From an uncultured Woeseiaceae bacterium (GTDB lineage Bacteria; Pseudomonadota; Gammaproteobacteria; Steroidobacterales; Woeseiaceae), in contig CALZMR010000002.1 of NCBI GenBank assembly GCA_945788575.1, forward strand, positions 1-36,786: a DNA stretch of 36,786 nt, given 5' to 3'. The notes under the pieces were generated by a model, which was given only the letters and a program-made list of their open reading frames with translations, did not search any database and was not told where the DNA came from. A program made the position numbers and the translations under genes. Below are positions 8,427 to 16,071 of this stretch, in pieces. Position 1 is the first letter of the stretch. Every line of letters starts with the position of its first letter.

Positions 8427-10622
8427 ATGATGACTACTCGCAAGCTCTCCAAACTCGTCCTGATTTCGATCCTGAGCACCTCGATTGGCTTGTTGGCAGG
8501 AGGCATCGTACCGAGCGATGCGTCGGCTGCGGAGCGCAGTTCACGGCACGCGCTGATCGTCGGCGTCAGCGAATATCCGGCGCTCGAAAATCGAGATCTG
8601 AGAGGGCCATCGAACGACGCCTTGCTGGTGAGCAATATCCTGACCAACTGGGGCTTCGAGCGTGATGACATTCGAATTCTCGCCGACGGAGTCGACGGCG
8701 CCGAATTGCCGACCCGAGACGCAATCATCGAAGCGATGGACGAACTCCTCGGCGATGTGCGTGAGGGTGATTTCGTTTATCTGCACTTCTCCGGTCACGG
8801 ATCGCGCCAGCCCGTCGTTTTGCGCGGTGATGCTGCGAGCGAGGAGGACGACAATTTCGACGAGATCTTCTTGCCTCGTGACATCGGACATTGGGACGAC
8901 GGTATCGATTCCGTAGAGAACGCAATCGTCGACGACGAGATCAACTACTTCGTCACGAATCTACGCAACAACGGCGCATTCGTCTGGATCGTGTTCGATA
9001 GCTGCCACTCGGGCGACATGACGCGCAGCATCGTTCCCGAAGACGAACTCGACCGCGAAATCGACTTCATGGAACTCGTGCGTCCGGATCAACGTGAGAG
9101 CGCGCTCGAAGCGCTTGCAGAAGCCGAAGAAAATCGTGTCCGCTCCCGCGGGGCCCGAGAAGCCGAGAACTCATTCAGCGGCGATTCCGCGGCGCTGGAC
9201 GACGATGCCGCGGGCTACGTCGCATTCTTCGCGGCACAAACAACCGAAACAACGCCGGAGCTAAGGCTCCCGCAGGGTCAGCGGCCGCGCCAGCCTCACG
9301 GAATGTTTACTTTCACGATCATGAATATTGTCCAGACCAACCCCGGTCTGACGTATCGGCAGCTCGGCGAGCAAGTGATGCTGTCGTATGAATCCATGCA
9401 TCGTACGCGGCCAACGCCGCTGTTCGTCGGGACCAGCCTGGACGCATCCGTATTCGGTGTGACCGAAGGCGAAAGGGTTGAACAGTACCGAGTTGAAATC
9501 AGCGGCGGCGAAATAACTCTTCCTGCCGGCAGTTTGCACAATGTTACCGCCGGTACGATTCTCGCGGTCGTTCCACAACCCGGTGCCGATATCGCGGACG
9601 CGATCGGCTACCTGGAAGTGACGGGCGCTCAGCTTTCCGAGAGCCGTGCGGTGGCCGTCGGCTTCGATGGGTCCGACCTGCTCGACGTCGAGTCCATTCC
9701 GGACTCCGCGTTCGCTCGGCCGGTTCAGCGGCCTATTTCACTAACGATGGCGATCGCGTTGCCGGATGACGACGCGGTAGCCGAGTCGATCACCGAGGCG
9801 GTTGCTTCGGATGAAGATGGCCTCGAGAATATGATCGAATGGGTCGGTGCACAGGAACCCGCCGACCTCAGGCTGGTCGCAATGGATGGCGATCTGTGGT
9901 TCGTGCCGCCCTCAGGACAGTTGTGCACGCGCGAGTTATTGCGCTCGGGAACGGACAGCACGTGCGCAGGCGAGGGAGACATTACGCCGTCGATCGAGCT
10001 CCCGACGCGGTCCGGTGCCGGCGAACTCGTCAACAACCTTCGGGCGGTGGCCAGAGCGACCAATCTCATGAACGTGGCTCGCTCGACCTCGTCGGGAGGC
10101 ATTGCAGAGGTTGTCCTTGCAATGGACGTTCGTCGAAGCGGCGAGACCGAATTCGAGGAAGTTCCGGCTGGTGTCCGGCCAGAGGTAAGACCAGGCGATT
10201 TCGTGCGCTTCCGCCTCGAGAACCGGTCCATGCGTGCCCAGGACGTCACCGTGCTTTTCGTAGACGGTCGGTGGGGGATCACGCCTTTCTTTCCCAACAG
10301 AAGCGGCGACCGAAACCGCATCGAAGCGGGGGGCAGTCTGTATATCGCGAACAATGCCGCCGGTTGGCCGGTGGAGGCGAACACGACCGGACTCGAACGC
10401 ATGCTCATGATCGCGGTTCCGGCGCGCGGCGGTATGCTCGCGGATTTCAGCTATCTCGCGCAGCCGCGCTTGCTGGCGACACGCTCACTGGGCGAGGGTT
10501 CGGCGCTGCAATCGCTGCTGGATCAGGCGGGCTTTTCTGGCGGGCAGACACGCGGGCTTGGGCAGCAGGCGCGTGACGATACGACCACCCAGGTCCTCAG
10601 CTGGGTAACCGTCACACAATAA
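8427..10622 (+). CDS. Secreted caspase-family (C14) protein with C-terminal DUF4384-like domain
   Basis: A 731-residue exported protein. The signal peptide (about 1-35, ending DASAA) is followed by a caspase domain at about 38-330 with catalytic His124 in LHFSGHGSRQ and Cys193 in VFDSCHSGD. The acidic EEDDNFDEIFLPRD segment between them is common in metacaspase-like proteins. The middle part (about 330-560) has no recognised motif. The C-terminal part (about 575-680), with RPGDFVRFRLENRS, VLFVDGRWGITPFFPN and NRIEAGGSLYI, resembles DUF4384. The ATG at 8427 (or 8430) was chosen over 8376 because it begins the signal peptide and 8376 lies within a hairpin; the ribosome site is weak. It has no TPR or canonical PPC array, unlike the caspase across the intergenic region. 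Orthocaspase-type protease is the best call; substrate unknown. Confidence 0.88.
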   Translation: MMTTRKLSKLVLISILSTSIGLLAGGIVPSDASAAERSSRHALIVGVSEYPALENRDLRGPSNDALLVSNILTNWGFERDDIRILADGVDGAELPTRDAIIEAMDELLGDVREGDFVYLHFSGHGSRQPVVLRGDAASEEDDNFDEIFLPRDIGHWDDGIDSVENAIVDDEINYFVTNLRNNGAFVWIVFDSCHSGDMTRSIVPEDELDREIDFMELVRPDQRESALEALAEAEENRVRSRGAREAENSFSGDSAALDDDAAGYVAFFAAQTTETTPELRLPQGQRPRQPHGMFTFTIMNIVQTNPGLTYRQLGEQVMLSYESMHRTRPTPLFVGTSLDASVFGVTEGERVEQYRVEISGGEITLPAGSLHNVTAGTILAVVPQPGADIADAIGYLEVTGAQLSESRAVAVGFDGSDLLDVESIPDSAFARPVQRPISLTMAIALPDDDAVAESITEAVASDEDGLENMIEWVGAQEPADLRLVAMDGDLWFVPPSGQLCTRELLRSGTDSTCAGEGDITPSIELPTRSGAGELVNNLRAVARATNLMNVARSTSSGGIAEVVLAMDVRRSGETEFEEVPAGVRPEVRPGDFVRFRLENRSMRAQDVTVLFVDGRWGITPFFPNRSGDRNRIEAGGSLYIANNAAGWPVEANTTGLERMLMIAVPARGGMLADFSYLAQPRLLATRSLGEGSALQSLLDQAGFSGGQTRGLGQQARDDTTTQVLSWVTVTQ

Positions 10623-10648
10623 CCTCAAGCTTCGTTACGAAGTGCCGG

Positions 10649-10679
10649 CGCTCGCCGCGGGAAGCCCGGCGAGCGTTGT
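10649..10679 (+). terminator. Hairpin after the second caspase gene
   Basis: CGCTCGCCG (10649-10657) and CGGCGAGCG (10667-10675) are a perfect 9-bp inverted repeat with a 9-base loop, 26 bases after the caspase stop. It is followed by TTGTA, a weak T-tract. It probably ends the caspase transcript. Confidence 0.6.
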
Positions 10680-10768
10680 ACACATGTCGCACTTTCCTGA
10701 GCCATACTTAATGCAGTGGCGCTTGTCAGACACCGGCCCCGGAATGCGGGAATGGAATTAGGCGGTCT

Positions 10769-11212
10769 ATGCAGAAAGTATCCTCCGACAAGAACGAAGA
10801 CCTCCGCTACGAAGTCGATTTCGGTGATCGGGCGATCGTCGTACGTTGCGAGGGCAAAGTCTGGCCCGGACCATTCTTCGACCTGATGGCGCAAAGCGTC
10901 GACGCTTGCATTGCAGCAGGCAGACGCGGCGTGCTCGTCGATATCCGTGCCTGTCACGGAACGGCGCCGAGTACGTCGGTTAGACACGAGGTTGGCGTCG
11001 GTATTTCCGAGCTTCAGAATTCACGTGCGCCGCTGGTCGTGATGGCCGTTCTGGGTTCGGAACCGTTCGTCGACCCTGGAAGATTCGCCGAGATGGTCGC
11101 CGTACAGCACAACGCCGTGTTCCGTGTATTCACGAGCGAACCACCTGCGCACGAGTGGCTGCAAAGTCAGATCGCGATGCGCGAGACGACCGTGTCGCCG
11201 CCTCTGAATTAG
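10769..11212 (+). CDS. STAS/SpoIIAA-like protein
   Basis: A 147-residue soluble protein with alternating strands and helices typical of the STAS/SpoIIAA-like fold. The core runs from [18 protein letters not shown] through an amphipathic helix ([16 protein letters not shown]) and a buried strand (GVLVDIRAC) to [10 protein letters not shown] and an FRVFTS strand near the C-terminus. STAS proteins usually act as phospho-switch or partner-binding domains. There is no clear phosphorylatable serine at the usual strand-3/helix-2 junction, where CHGTAPST is the nearest candidate. The gene is monocistronic, between the caspase terminator and a convergent pilin gene whose stop codon overlaps its own by three bases. 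The family call is from pattern only; it could be an uncharacterised SpoIIAA-like protein. Confidence 0.6.
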   Translation: MQKVSSDKNEDLRYEVDFGDRAIVVRCEGKVWPGPFFDLMAQSVDACIAAGRRGVLVDIRACHGTAPSTSVRHEVGVGISELQNSRAPLVVMAVLGSEPFVDPGRFAEMVAVQHNAVFRVFTSEPPAHEWLQSQIAMRETTVSPPLN

Positions 11213-11637
11213 CGACAGACGGAGGGGAGATAGAGCTCCGGGATGACGCCGCCGCTGCCGCAGTCCCACTGGAGGCTGCCGGACGTGGGGACCGCCGTCA
11301 GCGTGACAGTTTCTCCTGCGAGCTGAGCACTGGCGTCGTTGCCATACTGAATCGAGATGACCGCGCCCGTGACCGAGATGCCTGATACGTACTTGCCGGA
11401 GTAGTTGCCCGCCGGATCCGCGCCGGCGTCGTTGTTGTCTGCCGGGAAGGCGCCGAAGTCGTTGTAGTACTCGACCACCGCCGCCTGCATTGGCCCAGTG
11501 AGATTAAGCCCTTCGGAAACCTGAGCGCGCAGCAGGTAGGTCTGATACGCCGGCATCGCCATCGACGCCAGTATGCCGATGATCGCAACGACGATCATGA
11601 GTTCGATCAGCGTAAATCCTTGTTCGCGTTTTTGCAC
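11209..11637 (-). CDS. Type IVa major-pilin-like protein
   Basis: A 142-residue prepilin. The leader is MQKREQG, cut by prepilin peptidase before the N-methylated Phe of [24 protein letters not shown], with the conserved Glu at mature position 5. The hydrophobic helix is followed by an alpha-beta head and a C-terminal disulfide loop between WDC and PSVC, as in PilA/PilE pilins. It starts at a GTG (11635-11637) with AGGGGA 6 bases upstream. No other pilus gene is present, so assembly genes must lie elsewhere. It converges on the STAS-like gene with overlapping stop codons. The family is certain; whether it is the major pilin or a secondary/orphan pilin cannot be told from one gene. Confidence 0.92.
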   Translation of the reverse strand: MQKREQGFTLIELMIVVAIIGILASMAMPAYQTYLLRAQVSEGLNLTGPMQAAVVEYYNDFGAFPADNNDAGADPAGNYSGKYVSGISVTGAVISIQYGNDASAQLAGETVTLTAVPTSGSLQWDCGSGGVIPELYLPSVCR

Positions 11638-12025
11638 GTTACGTCCCCTTGATTCCGGCTAAATTCGCTTCGCTTGGCTGGGATCGTTCGTTCAGACCAA
11701 CCGCGAACGTATTGCGGCACCGCATCACAGGGGATTATGAGACCAACGCACGTTTTCGACTATGTAACTCGTCACATTTCCATGGAATCATGGGCCTGGA
11801 CGCTGCGTCGGCGCATGAGCCGGATCTCCGATTATTGTCCAATCTGCCTGCCAATACGCCCGGCGTAACGGTCCTCGGGAGACGCTCGAGGCACATATGA
11901 AGAACCGTTCGTGGCGTCGCGCAGCCCTCCATGAACACCAGCGGCGAAGGCCATCGGCGCATGAATCGATCGGCAAAAGAAGAGGGGGCGAATCGCCCCC
12001 TCGAGACCCGCCAGTCACCGTGCGA
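11638..12025. other. Non-coding stretch between pilin and beta-propeller lipoprotein genes
   Basis: 388 bases without a credible gene. The only clear element is the terminator of the lipoprotein gene at 11975-12002. The pilin promoter should lie within the first 150 bases upstream of 11637. I looked for a sigma-54 -24/-12 pattern, which often drives pilA, and found no convincing one. Confidence 0.5.
11975..12002 (-). terminator. Rho-independent terminator of the beta-propeller lipoprotein gene
   Basis: On the minus strand GAGGGGGCG and CGCCCCCTC (11982-12002) form a 9-bp GC-rich stem with a very short loop, followed by TTCTTTT. It starts about 24 bases after the lipoprotein stop codon and is the cleanest intrinsic terminator of the window. 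Confidence 0.85.
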
Positions 12026-13948
12026 TCAGAACGGACCGTTAACGATCGTCGGTGACAGCCAGGAAGCAGCCCAGGCGACGTCGTCTCTCACGTAGAAGAC
12101 GGTGTCGTCGTGGAAAAACGACCGGTTGCGATTGATATAAGGAATCTCGATCCCGTTGACGGGCGGTGTAATCGAACCTGCACGCACGAGCGACGCCAAT
12201 GCGGGCGTGGTCTTGTCATGAATCTCGAAGAGGTAGAGTCCGGAGAGATCCAGCGAGAACTGGCCGCTATCGTAGATCGTTGCCGGAATCGCGAAACGGT
12301 CAACGCCGCCAACGTCCGCCAGATAGGTGAACGCGTGTCGATCGTGGGTGGCTTCGCTGAAGGACCACCTGTCGCCAAGCACCTCCGCGCCTTGCGATAC
12401 CGGTGCTGACATGTCCGAGACATCGAACAGTTCCAGTTTGATACCGCCGACATCATCGCTGCCGATTCCCAGCAGGAGGTCGTTGCTGACCGGATGCAGG
12501 AACTGCGAAAAGCCGGCCACGGTTAGTTCGCCGGCAACGAACGGGTCTGTCGGGTCGGACAGGTCAATCGCGTACAGCGGGTCGATGCGTTCGAAGGTTA
12601 CCGCGAACGCCCGGTCGCCGAGGAAGCGGACCCCGAACAATTCCTCGCCGGGCTTACCGATCTCTGCTGGCCGTGTTGCATTGGGCAGTTCGGAGATTGT
12701 GTCGAGATCGGGTCGTGTAGACGACTCCCTCAGTACGAAGAGGTGGTGATCGACGAAATCGGGGTCGTTCCAATCGTACTCGGACGTGAACACGCGCAGA
12801 TCCCCGCCGTGTTCGCTCATACGGAAGTCTTGCTGACCGCCACGCCAGACCTGCCCGGCAATTTCGCCTGAACCGGAATACGTCGCGCCGGTGCCAGCGA
12901 GGCGGAATTTGTGAATCCGCGTCCTGCTGCGTGTCCACGTGTCATCGAAGCGGACGTCGGTAAAGTAGATCGAATTCTCGGAGACGTAGATGCCTTGAGC
13001 GGCTTCGTTGTAGCAAGTCGTCTCGTATGCTGACGGATTGTCGATCGGAATAGCCGTGATGCTGGTGATCACCGGGTATCCCGGCTCGGTCGTCGGGATG
13101 TAGCAATTTTCCGGGTCGACAAGCGAACTCGGCACGCCGTCAATCGTGATCTTCGGTAACAGGTCCTCGAGCGTGTAGTTCGCCAGAATCGCCTGGTTGC
13201 CGGCTTGTTCCGCTGGCGTCGTCACGTTGTACGCGATGCCCGGGACTTGCGGCGAGTAACGGCTGACCAAATAGAGCGTGTTTCCGATCCGGCGGCTGTC
13301 CACGAAGGTGCCGTCCACGAGTGCGTCGAACTCGAGTTCCGGCGTGCTCGGGTCGCTGACGTCGTAGATACGCAGCCCCGTCTTCTCTGGCGCCCAGATC
13401 GCGACGTCAGCCCAGTGATCGCCGTAACTGCCGTAGAACCATGTGCTCGTAAGGGCCACCATCCGGTCGCCGGATACATACATGCCCTGCACGGACGTCG
13501 ATTCGTCGAGGTCGATCGTGCCGCGCTCCACTGCCGTCCCGGAGGCGGGATCGGTTTCGAGGATACGAATCGATCGGTCGCCGGCTGGCTGCGGCGGCAG
13601 AATGCTCAAAGCCGCATTGTTTAGCGCAAAGCAGCAGTGTGTGAACAATCGAGGTGCGATGAACAACCGGCTGCCGTCGTATTTGACCGTATCGAACTCG
13701 TCGACGTTGAGCTCCTGGGTATAGGTACCGGTAAAGTTGTCGCTCGCCGGCAGCGCCCCGGTTGCCGCGAGGACGGATTCATCGCTTCGAATGGTCGTGA
13801 ACCCTGCCTTGATCGATGCCTCGAGGTCGGCGGAATTGGTCACCTTCGACAGTAGCCCCTGGTCCGGTCCGCGCGGTTCCTGCGAGCTCCCCGAACCGCC
13901 GCAGGCCGCAAGCGTGCCCAGCGCGATGCAAAGAATCAGCCGTTTCAT
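12026..13948 (-). CDS. Beta-propeller domain lipoprotein (PF09826-like)
   Basis: A 640-residue lipoprotein: the signal MKRLILCIALGTLAACGG has its lipobox at LAAC. The mature protein resembles the secreted 'beta propeller domain' family (COG4880 type). DTVKYDGSRLFIAPR near the N-terminus is followed by repeated blades with GDRMVAL, LRIYDVSDPSTPELE, GNTLYLVSRYSP, IYFTDVRF, LFGVRFLGDRAFAVTFE and LYAIDLSDPTDP. The many DVSDPS.P motifs mark blade edges. The function of this family is not established; a surface or periplasmic binding role is likely. The start was set at 13948 because GGAGAC lies 8 bases upstream and it begins the lipoprotein signal; longer frames run into the divergent promoter region. 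A strong terminator follows it, so it is probably monocistronic. Confidence 0.8.
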   Translation of the reverse strand: MKRLILCIALGTLAACGGSGSSQEPRGPDQGLLSKVTNSADLEASIKAGFTTIRSDESVLAATGALPASDNFTGTYTQELNVDEFDTVKYDGSRLFIAPRLFTHCCFALNNAALSILPPQPAGDRSIRILETDPASGTAVERGTIDLDESTSVQGMYVSGDRMVALTSTWFYGSYGDHWADVAIWAPEKTGLRIYDVSDPSTPELEFDALVDGTFVDSRRIGNTLYLVSRYSPQVPGIAYNVTTPAEQAGNQAILANYTLEDLLPKITIDGVPSSLVDPENCYIPTTEPGYPVITSITAIPIDNPSAYETTCYNEAAQGIYVSENSIYFTDVRFDDTWTRSRTRIHKFRLAGTGATYSGSGEIAGQVWRGGQQDFRMSEHGGDLRVFTSEYDWNDPDFVDHHLFVLRESSTRPDLDTISELPNATRPAEIGKPGEELFGVRFLGDRAFAVTFERIDPLYAIDLSDPTDPFVAGELTVAGFSQFLHPVSNDLLLGIGSDDVGGIKLELFDVSDMSAPVSQGAEVLGDRWSFSEATHDRHAFTYLADVGGVDRFAIPATIYDSGQFSLDLSGLYLFEIHDKTTPALASLVRAGSITPPVNGIEIPYINRNRSFFHDDTVFYVRDDVAWAASWLSPTIVNGPF

Positions 13949-13996
13949 TAGGATGTCTCCATTGGTTCCCATATCAATACAGTAAGGCCGCGACCC

Positions 13997-14015
13997 TACA
14001 GAATCTGTACAGAAT
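13997..14015 (+). promoter_or_regulatory. Candidate response-regulator binding repeats upstream of the MipA operon
   Basis: TACAGAAT occurs twice, at 13997-14004 and 14008-14015, with an 11-base period. AGAATGT recurs at 14024-14030. OmpR-family regulators bind tandem direct repeats with about this spacing, and the operon downstream encodes one. A TACAAT at about 14075 could be a -10 box without a good -35, as at activated promoters. The site also lies upstream of the divergent lipoprotein gene. Confidence 0.35.
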
Positions 14016-14145
14016 GTTGAGGGAGAATGTCGAGATTTGTAGTGCCGATACACAATTCGACAGTTTCCATACAATTCGCCAACGTGAGCCGCTGCGGTTC
14101 CTGCGAGACTGCTTTGCTGTGCGGTGCAACATAGGACGCCGAATC

Positions 14146-14958
14146 ATGGACTCAGCCAGAATGCTTCTCGCATGCTTGCTGCTGACACTCGCTCCGCAGA
14201 TCGGGCAGGCGGATGAGCCGGACGCCGAGGAATCGCGCTGGCAGTTGGGCATCGCCCTCGGTTACGGCATACGCACGAATCCGCTCGTGCTTTCAGACGA
14301 AATTCCGATCGCCGTCGATCTCGACATTGCCTGGTTCGGCGACCGGTTCTTCTTCGACAACGGGGATGTCGGTTTCACGTTTGCAGATAACGACTATGTG
14401 ACGGCCAGCGTGGTTGGCCGATTCAACAGCGACCGGGTCTTTTTCGGCAAAACCGATACGGAATTCGTCACAGCGGGGCTGGACGGTACGACCCTTCCGA
14501 TAGCGACGCTTCTCGAGATTCCGGACCGCGACTACGCCGGGGAGATGGGTATTGAATTGCTCGCCGGCGGGCGCTGGGGGCGCTTGCAGCTCACGGCACA
14601 CCACGACGTGTCCGGGACTCACGATGGCTATGAGGTACACGCCGATTACGGCCGCGGTTTCCGCCGCCAGCGGTGGTATGTAGAGCCTTCAATCGGTCTT
14701 AGCTACAAGAGCGCGGCGCTGAATGACTACTACTGGGGCGTGCGTTCAGGTGAAGCCTCGCCAGCCCTTCCGGAGTACGAGGCCGGCGCGGGCGTGAATG
14801 TGCATGCGAGGTTCATGTTGGGCTACCAGATGACACGCAATTGGCGCTTCGCACTCGTTGCTGAAGCGGAGCGTCTCAACGACGAGGCGTTTGCCAGTCC
14901 GATTGTCGTCGACAGGACCGTGTACGGCTATTTCGCCGGCTTCGGCTATCGGTTCTAG
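14146..14958 (+). CDS. MipA/OmpV family outer-membrane protein
   Basis: A 270-residue exported protein. The signal peptide (about 1-22, MDSARMLLACLLLTLAPQIGQA) is followed by amphipathic beta-strands to the end. Typical family features are WQLGIALGYGIRTNPL at the start, then the GLDGT and GRWGRLQLTAHHDVSGTHDGYEV region, the LSYKSAALNDYYWGV segment and a terminal aromatic residue (YFAGFGYRF), as in outer-membrane barrels. In other gammaproteobacteria MipA/OmpV proteins are controlled by adjacent two-component systems, as here. The start at 14146 has AGGA about 9 bases upstream and gives the signal peptide; longer frames are not credible. It is the first gene of a four-gene operon with DUF3019, a response regulator and a sensor kinase. 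The exact role (scaffold for murein enzymes or porin-like) is not settled. Confidence 0.85.
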   Translation: MDSARMLLACLLLTLAPQIGQADEPDAEESRWQLGIALGYGIRTNPLVLSDEIPIAVDLDIAWFGDRFFFDNGDVGFTFADNDYVTASVVGRFNSDRVFFGKTDTEFVTAGLDGTTLPIATLLEIPDRDYAGEMGIELLAGGRWGRLQLTAHHDVSGTHDGYEVHADYGRGFRRQRWYVEPSIGLSYKSAALNDYYWGVRSGEASPALPEYEAGAGVNVHARFMLGYQMTRNWRFALVAEAERLNDEAFASPIVVDRTVYGYFAGFGYRF

Positions 14959-14962
14959 CGCC

Positions 14963-15355
14963 ATGAGACTACTCGTCCTCGTACTAACCCTGATGCCCGT
15001 GGTGGTCGCGTCTGCCAACGACGCGGACGTAGAACTGCAGGTGAAACCGATTCTCTGCATTACCGACGAAGTAACGCCTTCCTGCGATATGTCCTTTCTG
15101 GTGCATTGGCAGAGCGAGCAGAGCGGGTACTATTGCTTATTCAACGATTTCGGTCGCGAACCACTGAGATGCTGGAGCGACGAGCGAATGGGCGAACTCG
15201 AAGACGATCGCAACGTGCAGGAAAGTTTCAGCTACTGGATGAGCGAGGAGGGCGGTGCGTCACGTCTGGCGACAGTGACGGTCGAAGTGTTGAGAATGGA
15301 CACTGACGACCGCAGGCGCAGGCGCAGGACGCGACACGTCTGGGACCTGCTTTGA
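14963..15355 (+). CDS. DUF3019 family protein
   Basis: A 130-residue exported protein: the signal peptide MRLLVLVLTLMPVVVASA is followed by a small beta-rich domain. It contains LQVKPILCITDEVTPSCDMSFLVHW, SGYYCLFNDFGREPLRCW and ATVTVEVLRM, with four cysteines that probably form disulfides in the periplasm. It ends in a very basic tail (DDRRRRRRTRHVWDLL). This matches the DUF3019 pattern, a family seen between MipA/OmpV genes and two-component systems in marine gammaproteobacteria. It starts four bases after the MipA stop, and its own stop overlaps the TTG start of the response regulator. Function is unknown; from context it may be a periplasmic partner of the sensor or of the MipA barrel. Confidence 0.75.
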   Translation: MRLLVLVLTLMPVVVASANDADVELQVKPILCITDEVTPSCDMSFLVHWQSEQSGYYCLFNDFGREPLRCWSDERMGELEDDRNVQESFSYWMSEEGGASRLATVTVEVLRMDTDDRRRRRRTRHVWDLL

Positions 15356-16071
15356 AGACACCGTCCGTGGACATCCTGCTTGTCGAGGACGATCGCAGGC
15401 TCGCTGAACTGACGGCGCAGTACTTTCTGCAAAACGGATTGACCGTGGCCATCGAGTCCCGGGGCGATCATGCGCTCGGCCGGTTCGGCGAGGAGCGTCC
15501 GCGAGTCGTGCTTCTCGACCTCAATCTACCGGGCAAGGATGGTCTCGAGGTCTGTCGTGAGCTTCGAGAGATCTTCGATGGGCCGATTCTGATGTTCACG
15601 GCAAGGGACTCCGACATCGATCAGGTGATCGGTCTGGAGGCGGGCGCCGACGACTACGTGAGCAAGCCGGTCGACCCGATGGTGCTGCTGGCGCGCACGC
15701 GCGCACTGCTGCGGCGAGTCGAGGCTCGTCCAGCCGCCGAAGAAGCCCGGCCCGACGTGATACTGGGCCGGCTACGCGTCAGCGAAGTTTCGCAGCAAGT
15801 CTGGCTCGGCGATGAGCGTATCGAAATGACCACCCAGGAGTTCGAACTGCTGGCGCTGCTGGCGCGACATGCCGGCAAAGTATTCAGCCGCGAAGACATC
15901 TTCCTGAAGCTGCGCGGCATCGACTATGACGGGCTCGACCGATCGATCGATGGGCGCATCTCGAAGCTGCGGCGCAAGCTCGGTGACGATGCCTCGACGC
16001 CGGCGCGCATCAAGACGGTCTGGGGTAAAGGCTATCTGCTGGTGCCCGACGCCTGGGACGAGGGAGAGTGA
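15352..16071 (+). CDS. OmpR/PhoB-family response regulator
   Basis: A 239-residue two-domain regulator. The receiver domain (about 6-122) has the acidic pair Asp13-Asp14, the phospho-acceptor Asp56 in LLDLNLPGKDG, the Thr of FTARD and the Lys of SKPVD. The winged-helix DNA-binding domain (about 137-235) has the EMTTQEFELLALLARHAGKVFSRE core and RSIDGRISKLRRKLGDD. The start is taken as TTG 15352, which overlaps the DUF3019 stop (TTGA); a GTG at 15367 is the main alternative. Its own stop overlaps the kinase start. It resembles the RstA/CpxR branch and probably regulates this operon through the repeats at 13997-14015, which is inference. Confidence 0.93.
   Translation: MKTPSVDILLVEDDRRLAELTAQYFLQNGLTVAIESRGDHALGRFGEERPRVVLLDLNLPGKDGLEVCRELREIFDGPILMFTARDSDIDQVIGLEAGADDYVSKPVDPMVLLARTRALLRRVEARPAAEEARPDVILGRLRVSEVSQQVWLGDERIEMTTQEFELLALLARHAGKVFSREDIFLKLRGIDYDGLDRSIDGRISKLRRKLGDDASTPARIKTVWGKGYLLVPDAWDEGE

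Noticed and set aside
7736-8728. A 330-codon minus-strand frame opposite the small secreted protein and second caspase genes
   Set aside because: It is the antisense of genes with signal peptides, good ribosome sites and clear domains; its translation has no recognisable motif and it spans the hairpin at 8361-8397.
11638-11760. Sigma-54 promoter for the pilin
   Set aside because: Searched for a GG-N10-GC core upstream of the GTG start; none had enough flanking match to defend.
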